Shown in pieces: positions 1 through 5,518 of a stretch of DNA of 5,518 nucleotides. The translations under genes were made by a program, and so were the position numbers. Location: positions 1 to 5,518 of the forward strand of contig DAIMYJ010000144.1 of assembly GCA_036734545.1 (NCBI GenBank), given 5' to 3'. The first letter of the stretch is position 1. Every line of letters starts with the position of its first letter. The notes beneath the pieces are model-generated. The model did not search any database. It saw nothing but the letters and a program-made list of their open reading frames with translations, and had not been told where the DNA came from. The stretch is from UBA7236 sp036734545. Lineage in GTDB: Bacteria > Bacteroidota > Bacteroidia > Chitinophagales > BACL12.

Positions 1-19
1 GAATGAGTGTTGCATTGTT

Positions 20-44
20 TCTGCGTTCATCTGCGACATCTGCG
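20..44. repeat. Short stretch with three TCTGCG units, possible dispersed intergenic repeat
   Basis: The hexamer TCTGCG occurs three times, at 20-25, 30-35 and 39-44, with spacings of 10 and 9 bases. No reading frame explains it. From memory, phrases of the kind 'TCTGCG..ATCTGCG..ATCTGCGGGA' recur between genes in Bacteroidota genomes, so this may be one copy of a dispersed element. That is recollection, not a search result. Nothing else recognisable lies in 1-117. Confidence 0.35.
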
Positions 45-117
45 GGACACACAAGCACTCACGATATCTCTACGGATGCCCGCAACATCAGCATTGAACC
101 TACAGTTAAATGACATG

Positions 118-148
118 AAAAAAGAGGCCTGTTTTTGAGACGGCCTCT
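118..148 (-). terminator. Rho-independent terminator downstream of cynS
   Basis: Read on the minus strand, AGAGGCC (148-142) pairs perfectly with GGCCTCT (129-123) around a 12-base loop. It is followed directly by a run of T (positions 122-118, six T counting the last stem base). It begins about 55 bases after the cyanase stop codon on the same strand, so it most likely ends the cynS transcript. The plus strand lacks an equally good T tract after the stem, so the minus-strand orientation is preferred. Confidence 0.85.
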
Positions 149-203
149 CTGAATATATTTAATGCAAGTTCAGGTAACTGCTACCGATGTGCCCGGTGAA
201 CGA

Positions 204-725
204 TCACCACTTCTTATAATCCAGGAATTTTCCTTCCATGGTCACGCGCACGCGGTCGCCGGCGGGGTCGGGGATGCGTTCTACGTGCATGGAGAAGTTG
301 ATGGCGCTCATGATGCCTTCGCCGAATTTCTCCTGGATGACCGCCTTCAGGCTGGGGCCGTAGATCATCACGATCTCATAAAAACGGTATTCCAGGGGGT
401 CGGTGGGTGGCATGGGGTTCTGTCCGCGCACCGCATATACCTGCAGCGCCATCTCCACATCCTTTCCCAGTCCGAGCAGTGCACAAGCTTTGGCGGCTTC
501 ATCGGCCGACATGGTGTTCTGGCCCAGCAGGGCGCTGGCTACCCACACCACATCCTTGCCCACGGCATCGGCGATCTGCTGGAAGCTGAGGCCTTTGAGT
601 TGCTTGGCTGCCGTGATCTGCGCTGTGGCTTCATCACGGGTGATCACCTTGTAGCTCGCAGGAGCGGTTTGTGCAAACAGGCCGGCGGCCACCATGAACA
701 TCAAAAAGAAGATCGATCTTTTCAT
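204..725 (-). CDS. cynS: Cyanase (cyanate hydratase) with an N-terminal signal peptide
   Basis: This is a 173-residue cyanase. The enzyme converts cyanate and bicarbonate to ammonia and carbon dioxide via carbamate; known forms are cytoplasmic decamers. The N-terminal half (about 36-95) matches the helical cyanase domain, with LSFQQIADAVG and ASALLGQ. The C-terminal catalytic domain contains PTDPLEYRFYE, KFGEGIMSAINF and a final EGKFLDYKKW. R114, E117 and S140 align with the Escherichia coli catalytic R96, E99 and S122 (recalled sequence, aligned by eye), so it should be active. Unusually, residues 1-18 form a classic signal peptide: KR, then a hydrophobic core, then LFA before Q19. The protein left after cleavage would be about 155 residues, close to the 156 of the E. 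coli enzyme. This suggests export to the periplasm. No methionine lies between residues 11 and 72. A GTG at residue 27 (645-647) could start a leaderless form. No cynT, cynX or cynR neighbour is visible. A terminator follows at 118-148. Confidence 0.94.
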   Translation of the reverse strand: MKRSIFFLMFMVAAGLFAQTAPASYKVITRDEATAQITAAKQLKGLSFQQIADAVGKDVVWVASALLGQNTMSADEAAKACALLGLGKDVEMALQVYAVRGQNPMPPTDPLEYRFYEIVMIYGPSLKAVIQEKFGEGIMSAINFSMHVERIPDPAGDRVRVTMEGKFLDYKKW

Positions 726-906
726 CTGTAAGGGTTTTGTGATGCTGCAATATTAGGCAACCACGGCTGAAGACCGCGGGTGTTTAAATTAATTTTAATC
801 TTGACCGGATCCCCAAAAGGCTTACAGGCACATCAGCAGCGTGCAAAATAAGACGCAGCAAGTCTGTTCAATGATAAAATTAGCCGCGGGAATTCCATGA
901 TCAGTT

Positions 907-1524
907 TTATACCGCACCAAATGTCAATACGCTCAACATGAGTTCTATGACCAAGGCGATGAATACAATAAAAATGAGTGTCACGAGCACACTTATGATG
1001 ATACCTGCCGTGGCCAGACCTTTTCCTCGATATTGCTGCGGATCCTTTTTGATCTTCTGCAGGGCAACAATACTCAATATCAACCCGAGTATGGAAAACC
1101 CGGGGATACACGCAAACACTAAACCCAGTATTGCACTTACCGGAATGGTCGGTTCTTCCGGCTGCTCGTCAGCAGAAAGCAGTAGAACCGGGTCGTTTTC
1201 CAATTGATCTGCCGGAGCAGAAAATATTCGATCCCTGTTGTTGTGCGGCGATGCAACTACCGGTGTCTGTGCGGTCTCGATGTAGGGTATACAAGTCCGG
1301 ATGGTCGTATCAGACAAGAACACTTCCCCGGCCATGTCAAGCGCACTCCATCCTGAGGGTTGCCGGCCCGGATCGGATACGGCATTTTGTATGACCGGCG
1401 TTTCTGACAATTGATCGGCCTGCGCAATATAATGCGTCCCTGTCAGTCGATGACTGTATGCACAGGAGGAAAAAAGAGTCGCAGTGATGAGCGACAACAC
1501 GAAATAGTAGGTGATCTTCTGCAT
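907..1524 (-). CDS. Lipoprotein with C-terminal DUF4190-like two-helix membrane domain (paralogue A)
   Basis: This 205-residue protein has no assigned function. Residues 1-20 form a lipoprotein signal peptide ending in the lipobox-like LFSSC, with C21 as the predicted lipidated cysteine. Residues 22-125 form a polar, low-complexity-looking linker. Residues 128-156 and 170-200 are two strongly hydrophobic segments joined by a basic loop (KIKKDPQQYRGKG). This is the layout of DUF4190-type domains, in which a small GxxLG..ALxxI helix is followed by a KGLAxAGI helix. By the positive-inside rule the loop would be cytoplasmic and the linker periplasmic. The linker holds SDPGRQPSGWS (50-60) and SDTTIRTCIP (71-80), both also present in diverged form in the gene 71 bases upstream, so the two are tandem paralogues. 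The start is the ATG just ahead of the signal peptide. The stop is TAA. No convincing terminator follows it before cynS. Confidence 0.85.
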   Translation of the reverse strand: MQKITYYFVLSLITATLFSSCAYSHRLTGTHYIAQADQLSETPVIQNAVSDPGRQPSGWSALDMAGEVFLSDTTIRTCIPYIETAQTPVVASPHNNRDRIFSAPADQLENDPVLLLSADEQPEEPTIPVSAILGLVFACIPGFSILGLILSIVALQKIKKDPQQYRGKGLATAGIIISVLVTLIFIVFIALVIELMLSVLTFGAV

Positions 1525-1547
1525 GGGTTTTTGCTAATAGAGGATGG

Positions 1548-1571
1548 AAAAACAAGCACCCCTGTGCTGTT
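1548..1571 (-). terminator. Weak terminator-like hairpin between the two lipoprotein genes
   Basis: On the minus strand, AACAGCAC (1571-1564) can pair with GTGC-T-TGTT (1559-1551) across the loop AGGG, with one bulged base. TTTTT follows (1552-1548, partly overlapping the stem). It begins about 25 bases after the stop of the upstream lipoprotein gene. It could end or attenuate transcription into the second gene. The uninterrupted stem is only five base pairs, so the call is tentative. Confidence 0.4.
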
Positions 1572-1595
1572 TCGGTCTCTAATATACAAACCTGC

Positions 1596-2225
1596 TTACC
1601 AACCACTCATAGATGAAACAGAAATAAGCGCAACGATGACCACGGCGGTAAGCACAAGTCCGATATAAATACCTATACCTGCCAGCGTTCCCACCTTTCT
1701 CTTGCTGACCGGATCACGGTTTATCCGGGTCAGCGCAAGCATATCGATGAGCACACCGATCACAGACACATACGGCAATACGGATAGCATAAAGGCTACA
1801 TATGTAAAGTCCGGCAGGGCCGGTACCGTTTCCGGGATATCAGCTTGTTCCTCGCGGATAAACACCGCTACATCCTGCTCTGCCGCTTCTATCTGCGTGC
1901 TCACAGGTGTTTTAGCTACACGATAGGGTGTTTTCTTTTCCTCGATCAGCGGCTCAGGCAGACAGGCAATAATGAGCGTATCTGAAACGGCAGCTGTATG
2001 GGCTATCTCCTCCGAAAAGAGTCCGAAGGGTTGCGGGTGGAACTGCGAAACAACAGATCTACCCTCCGGATCAGAAGCACCGTTCACCTGATCATTCTGT
2101 TGCTCTGATCGCCATACCAACTCATTGGAAACTGAGCAGGAACTCAATACGAGCACGCTCAAGAACAGGAAAACTGAACTGATCCTTACCCGAACCCCAA
2201 CATATACACATCGCCGCGTCAGCAT
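1596..2225 (-). CDS. Lipoprotein with C-terminal DUF4190-like two-helix membrane domain (paralogue B)
   Basis: This 209-residue protein is the likely paralogue of the gene just downstream, and its function is unknown. Its signal peptide is long (about 29 residues), with a basic start (TRRCVYVGVRVR), a hydrophobic core and the lipobox LSSC, giving C30 as the predicted lipid anchor. The linker (31-138) is polar and acidic. Two hydrophobic segments (about 141-165 and 179-204) flank the basic loop RINRDPVSKRKVG. Compared with paralogue A, the pattern ALxxIxxDPxxxRxxG falls at a constant offset of ten residues, and the linker shares SDPEGR (51-56) and SDTLIIACLP (81-90). The DUF4190 hallmarks are weaker here: an aspartate (D161) lies near the end of the first helix, and KGLAxAGI has become VGTLAGIGI. 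The gap to paralogue A is 71 bases, so co-transcription is possible unless the hairpin between them blocks it. No clear promoter was found in 2226-2457. Confidence 0.83.
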   Translation of the reverse strand: MLTRRCVYVGVRVRISSVFLFLSVLVLSSCSVSNELVWRSEQQNDQVNGASDPEGRSVVSQFHPQPFGLFSEEIAHTAAVSDTLIIACLPEPLIEEKKTPYRVAKTPVSTQIEAAEQDVAVFIREEQADIPETVPALPDFTYVAFMLSVLPYVSVIGVLIDMLALTRINRDPVSKRKVGTLAGIGIYIGLVLTAVVIVALISVSSMSGW

Positions 2226-2457
2226 AACACATAGATTAAAAAGTAATAGAAAGGCACAATAGGTAGATCACATGCATTACATAGGCGAACCCTTTTCTGT
2301 TGTTTATTACTCACCAAGATATACCTGTTTGGGATACAAAAGGATGATATTCATCATATTACCGGCTGCCTGATATCGTCATACATTACACGCCACGGGA
2401 CTATGTTTGCCTGGTGCACTGTATGACTGGAAATCAGTATCTTTAAACATCACACAC

Positions 2458-2946
2458 ATGTCAGCCAGACGCGTAACCGGAATAGAATATGATGCCATTC
2501 GCATCCTCATGATCCTGCAGATCTGGTGGCTGGGTGTGCGTTTATACCGCGATCCCGCGGTTGCGTTCCGGGCCACTGTAAAAATGGTGAGGCGTTTCTC
2601 AGAACTGAACGGGAGGAATAAACTTGTTCGGGCCTATAAACTGAACGGCACCTACGCCTGGGATATGTTCAATCCCGCATGGCCATCACAGGGCTTCAAC
2701 CGGTTTTTCACCACACACCTTAGAGAAGTAGTGCCTGCGCAGGGAAACAGTCAATCGCTGTGTCGGCGGATATTTTTCTCTCGCATACCAACACCGAAGA
2801 TGCATTTCGAAACTCAACCTGAAAGGTGGTCAGACATCCCCGCAGATTACACTTGGTAGGGCTACCATACCGGTGGAGCCATTTCGCGTAGCCGCTTGCT
2901 TATACAACTTCTGAAAAAGGAGGCTCAATTTATATTAACTCATTGA
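2458..2946 (+). pseudogene. Decayed radical SAM protein gene fragment
   Basis: From ATG 2458 the frame runs 133 codons to TAG (2857-2859). It then continues in the same frame for 28 more codons to TGA (2944-2946). Residues 45-107 (RRFSELNGRNKLVRAYKLNG, then YAWDMFNPAWPSQGFNRFF, then CRRIFFS) resemble the N-terminal lead-in of Bacteroidota radical SAM proteins, where a 'YYWDLYxPGWPSxAFDRF' stretch precedes the 'FFxITxKCxxxCxHC' cluster site. After the in-frame stop, HTGGAISRSRLLIQLLKK resembles the later 'SGGEPLSRxxLLxxLL' segment. The cysteine cluster expected between them is absent, and that interval is about 29 residues instead of the roughly 45 I recall. The rest of the barrel is missing. 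The likely history is an internal deletion, a nonsense mutation and loss of the 3' part. The family assignment rests on recalled sequence patterns. Alternatively it could be a short expressed orphan of 133 residues. Confidence 0.5.
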
Positions 2947-2969
2947 TTTACAATATGTTAATATAATTT
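2927..2969. promoter_or_regulatory. 43-bp AT-rich imperfect palindrome, possible operator
   Basis: The left arm 2927-2939 and right arm 2957-2969 are inverted repeats matching at 12 of 13 positions, including the perfect TTATATTAAC / GTTAATATAA. Inside them, ATTG (2942-2945) and CAAT (2951-2954) share the same centre (2948). In all, 16 of 21 positions pair. The arms are about three helical turns apart centre to centre. It lies 100-143 bases before the receptor start codon and overlaps the tail of the decayed radical SAM frame. No T tract follows, so a regulator-binding site is favoured over a terminator. The regulator is unknown. Confidence 0.5.
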
Positions 2970-2974
2970 CATTG

Positions 2975-2991
2975 TTTAGAATGATTCTAAA
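2975..2991. promoter_or_regulatory. Perfect 17-bp palindrome, candidate Fur box of the TonB receptor
   Basis: TTTAGAAT-G-ATTCTAAA is a perfect palindrome with 8-base arms around one central base. Its inner 15 bases match the 7-1-7 Fur consensus TGATAATnATTATCA at 10 of 14 arm positions. It lies upstream of a FecA-type receptor gene, a usual target of iron-dependent Fur repression. It ends 17 bases before the -33 element of the favoured promoter. Assignment to Fur is an inference from shape, partial consensus and context. Confidence 0.62.
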
Positions 2992-3008
2992 ATACCCCTT
3001 TGTAGGTA

Positions 3009-3039
3009 TTTGAACGGGGGCCGGCGGCACTGACCTTTG
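3009..3039 (+). promoter_or_regulatory. Bacteroidota-type -33/-7 promoter candidate for the TonB receptor
   Basis: TTTG at 3009-3012 is followed, after exactly 19 bases, by GACCTTTG at 3032-3039. The Bacteroidota consensus is TTTG, 19-21 bases, then TAnnTTTG, so only the first base of the -7 box differs. Transcription would begin near 3044-3047, leaving a leader of about 25 bases before ATG 3070. A weaker alternative, ATTG 2971-2974 with CCCCTTTG 2995-3002 (20-base spacer), would place the Fur-like palindrome inside the promoter. Confidence 0.5.
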
Positions 3040-3069
3040 CGGTGCGAATGTGAATACTCGCCAAAACCA

Positions 3070-5511
3070 ATGAAACTATTTATCACTCTATGTCTGACGG
3101 TGGCCCTGGGGGGTGTTGCCGCGGGACAAAACAATAACATCCAGGGCACAGTAACCCTAGGCGACAGTGTAACTGCTTTACAGGGTGTGTTCGTATATCT
3201 GGAAAACACCGGCTATGCCACTACCACAAATGGATTGGGAAATTATACCCTTCGTCAGGTGCCGGATGGCCGCTATACGCTGGTGTTCAGTAATCTCGGC
3301 TTTGTGCAGCAACGGAGTGAGGTGGAACTGCGGGGTGATCAAGCCCTGACCATAAACTCCGTGATGATCGAAAGCATAGCCTCGCTGGATGAGGTGCAGG
3401 TCATGACGAAGGGGAGCAACGGACTCAAGGGCATACCCGGATCCGTGCAATACATCTCTCCCAAAGAGTTAGAGCGGTTCAGTTATACGGATGCCACGCG
3501 CACACTGCGGTTGGCACCCGGCGTGAATATCCGCGAGGAAGATGGTTTCGGACTGCGTCCGAACATCGGTCTGCGCGGAACCGGTGTGGAGCGCAGTGCA
3601 AAGATCACGCTGATGGAAGACGGCATACTGATGGCGCCGGCACCCTATTCTGACCCATCGGCCTATTATTTCCCGACCATGGGCCGGATGCAGGGTGTAG
3701 AGATCCTCAAAGGCAGTAGCCAGATCAAGTATGGTCCCTATACCACCGGCGGTGCGATCAATTTCATCTCCACGCGCATACCCGACTATTTGTCGGCGCA
3801 CGTAAGCATGATGGCCGGGAATTTCGCCACGCGCAATCTGCACGCCTTCGCCGGTAACTCGCATGATCAGGTGGGTTATATGTTCGAGACCTTCCAATAC
3901 AGTGCAGACGGCTTCAAGGAACTGGACAACGGCGGCAACACCGGCTTCAACAAGAGTGATTACATTGCGAAACTGCGATTCAACACCGGTGAACGGGCAC
4001 GGTTCTATCAATCGCTCACCCTGAAGGCAGGGCAAACCACTGAAAATTCCAATGAGACCTATCTGGGCCTGACGGAGGAAGATTTTGCTTCTACACCGTA
4101 TCGACGTTATGCGGCATCGCAGGTTGATAATATGGTGTCTACACAATCACAATTCAGTGCCACACATCATATTGACTTCAGTAAACTATTCGGACTGACC
4201 ACTTCCGTTTATGCCACACAATTCAAACGCAACTGGTATAAGCTAAACAACGTAACTGACAGCACCGGCACAAAATATTCTTTAACGGATGTATTGGAGA
4301 ATCCAACGGCTTACAATGATGCCTATGCGATCCTCGCCGGCCAAAGCAGCCTGTTGCCGAACGCCCTTACCGTGCGCGCAGGCAACCGTGAGTACCATAC
4401 CCGCGGTGTGCAATCGCAGTTAGAATACCATGCCATAAAGGGCATGTGGAAACACGATGCCGTGGCTGGTGTTCGCATACACACCGACGGCGTTGACCGT
4501 TTTCAGTGGGACGACCTGTATGCCATGAATGATGGCATAATGGAACTGACATCATCCGGAACACCCGGCACAGAAAGCAACCGTGTGCGCACGGCAGATG
4601 CGCTCGCTGCATACCTGCAATATCAACTGGGCTGGGGAAAATGGACCGTGGTGCCCGGCATTCGCTATGAAGACATCCGGATGCAGGAAGATGACTATGG
4701 AAAGACCGATCCGGATAGAATAGGAACCGCTATAACCACCGCAACAAACAGCGTATCAGCTGTTGTACCCGGTGTGGGAATTGATTATGCCGTAAACAAG
4801 ACCATGCATATGTTCGCCGGCGTGCACAAAGGGTTTGGCCCTCCCGGTGTAACACCGGATACGGATCCGGAAGAAAGCACCAACTATGAGCTTGGTGTGC
4901 GCTACAGCAAAAGTGCATTGCTCGTGCATGCAACAGCCTTTGTCAATGACTACCAAAATCTGTTGGGCACCGATATGACCTCTACCGGCGGTGCAGGCAC
5001 AGGCGACCAATTCAACGCCGGCGAAGTGTTGACCGCCGGATTGGAATTCCAGCTAGGTTACGACCTGCTCGCCGCACGCGACCACAATCAAATGAGCGTT
5101 CCTGTGGCGATCGCATATACGTTCACCGATTCCCGTTTCAGCACTGACTTCGATGCCAGTTATGAAGACTGGGGTGAGGTGGAAGCCGGCGATGTATTCC
5201 CTTATCAGGCAGCCCATCAGCTGAATACCATGATCGGATTCAGCAGGAAAAAATTTGCCTGTCATGTGAATGTGAACTACCTCAGCGAAATGCGCATGAC
5301 GCCGGGTCAGGGTGACATTCCGGAAAATGAGCAGATCCCTGCGCGCACCGTTGTGGATGGCAGCATTGCTTACAATGTAAATCCAAACTGGTGTTTCTTT
5401 GGCAATGTGCTGAATGCCCTGGATACCGTGTACCTTGTATCGGATCGTCCTGCAGGCTTCCGTCCGGGCTTACCCCGAGCTTTTAACGCGGGCATCAAAA
5501 TGAATTTTTAA
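3070..5511 (+). CDS. FecA-type TonB-dependent outer-membrane receptor (putative ferric citrate or siderophore uptake)
   Basis: This is a complete 813-residue outer-membrane receptor. Residues 1-19 form a Sec signal peptide, with probable cleavage before Q20. Residues 23-105 are a carboxypeptidase-regulatory-like beta-sandwich (IQGTV, GLGNYTLRQVPDGRYTL). A TonB-box-like LDEVQVM (106-112) follows, then the plug (about 118-238). The plug motifs DGFGLRPNIGLRG, TLMEDGILMAPAPYSDP and QIKYGPYTTGGAINF closely resemble the corresponding stretch of E. coli FecA (FGIRPNIGVRG, VPFAPYG, VRYGPQSVGGVVNF, recalled). The remainder is the beta-barrel, ending in the terminal phenylalanine (IKMNF) typical of barrel insertion. 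It lacks the N-terminal signalling (STN) domain of E. coli FecA, so control by a FecI/FecR pair is not expected. The Fur-like site upstream fits iron repression instead. ATG 3070, preceded by CCAAAACCA, is chosen as the start. An upstream TTG (3037) lies inside the -7 box and before the signal peptide. The ligand is inferred, and ferric citrate is only the family's best-known substrate. Confidence 0.93.
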   Translation: MKLFITLCLTVALGGVAAGQNNNIQGTVTLGDSVTALQGVFVYLENTGYATTTNGLGNYTLRQVPDGRYTLVFSNLGFVQQRSEVELRGDQALTINSVMIESIASLDEVQVMTKGSNGLKGIPGSVQYISPKELERFSYTDATRTLRLAPGVNIREEDGFGLRPNIGLRGTGVERSAKITLMEDGILMAPAPYSDPSAYYFPTMGRMQGVEILKGSSQIKYGPYTTGGAINFISTRIPDYLSAHVSMMAGNFATRNLHAFAGNSHDQVGYMFETFQYSADGFKELDNGGNTGFNKSDYIAKLRFNTGERARFYQSLTLKAGQTTENSNETYLGLTEEDFASTPYRRYAASQVDNMVSTQSQFSATHHIDFSKLFGLTTSVYATQFKRNWYKLNNVTDSTGTKYSLTDVLENPTAYNDAYAILAGQSSLLPNALTVRAGNREYHTRGVQSQLEYHAIKGMWKHDAVAGVRIHTDGVDRFQWDDLYAMNDGIMELTSSGTPGTESNRVRTADALAAYLQYQLGWGKWTVVPGIRYEDIRMQEDDYGKTDPDRIGTAITTATNSVSAVVPGVGIDYAVNKTMHMFAGVHKGFGPPGVTPDTDPEESTNYELGVRYSKSALLVHATAFVNDYQNLLGTDMTSTGGAGTGDQFNAGEVLTAGLEFQLGYDLLAARDHNQMSVPVAIAYTFTDSRFSTDFDASYEDWGEVEAGDVFPYQAAHQLNTMIGFSRKKFACHVNVNYLSEMRMTPGQGDIPENEQIPARTVVDGSIAYNVNPNWCFFGNVLNALDTVYLVSDRPAGFRPGLPRAFNAGIKMNF

Positions 5512-5518
5512 TTACATC

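Noticed and set aside
162..731. 189-residue open frame on the plus strand opposite cynS
   Set aside because: It lies almost entirely antisense to a convincingly conserved cyanase and its translation resembles no protein I know. It is rich in His and Gly, as expected of a complementary-strand artefact.
856..870. AGAC/GTCT hairpin after the paralogue A stop as a terminator
   Set aside because: The stem is only 4 base pairs with a 7-base loop, and the T run after it is interrupted.
774..890. CCGCGGG occurring at 774-780 and 884-890
   Set aside because: Two copies of a 7-base word without conserved flanks or ordered spacing are likely chance.
2343..2355. GATGA-TAT-TCATC inverted repeat in the divergent intergenic region
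   Set aside because: The arms are only 5 bases in AT-rich DNA, and no clear promoter stands near enough to give it meaning.
2407..2457. TTG start 17 codons before the ATG of the radical SAM relic
   Set aside because: The ATG at 2458 is a better start, and the extra residues show no similarity I recognise.
2916..2922. Perfect Shine-Dalgarno-like AAGGAGG
   Set aside because: No start codon lies at a proper distance, Bacteroidota rarely use such sites, and the bases fall within the decayed radical SAM frame (Lys-Lys-Glu).
3037..3069. Upstream TTG start adding 11 residues to the TonB receptor
   Set aside because: The TTG overlaps the candidate -7 box, and the extra residues would precede a clean signal peptide starting at ATG 3070.
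3469..4146. 225-residue open frame on the minus strand inside the TonB receptor gene
   Set aside because: It is antisense to the conserved plug and early barrel. It shows no signal, domain or sensible composition, and is best explained as a shadow of the receptor codons.

Overview
The window looks like a chromosomal piece of a Bacteroidota genome, perhaps a Chitinophagales-type member. Three things suggest this. Start codons are preceded by A-rich stretches rather than Shine-Dalgarno sequences. A TTTG-N19-nACCTTTG promoter candidate fits the Bacteroidota -33/-7 consensus. The large gene is a TonB-dependent receptor that begins with a carboxypeptidase-regulatory-like domain, as is typical of the phylum. 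GC content is moderate, by eye about 50%.

Layout: positions 1-203 hold a short TCTGCG-containing repeat-like stretch and a strong minus-strand terminator. Three genes follow on the minus strand. Read in their own direction they are a lipoprotein with a C-terminal DUF4190-like membrane hairpin (1596-2225), its diverged paralogue (907-1524), and a cyanase (cynS, 204-725). A weak terminator-like hairpin lies between the two lipoprotein genes. On the plus strand, a decayed fragment of what looks like a radical SAM gene (2458-2946) runs into an AT-rich regulatory region. That region holds a 43-bp imperfect palindrome, a perfect 17-bp Fur-like palindrome and a promoter candidate. It leads to a complete FecA-type TonB-dependent receptor (3070-5511), which ends 7 bases before the window does.

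The genes do not form one obvious pathway. The receptor with its Fur-like site reads as an iron-acquisition unit. The lipoprotein pair is a tandem duplication of unknown function. The most unusual item is the cyanase: it keeps the recalled catalytic Arg, Glu and Ser but carries a clear N-terminal signal peptide, implying a periplasmic enzyme, whereas characterised bacterial cyanases are cytoplasmic. No cyanate transporter, carbonic anhydrase or cynR-type regulator is visible beside it.
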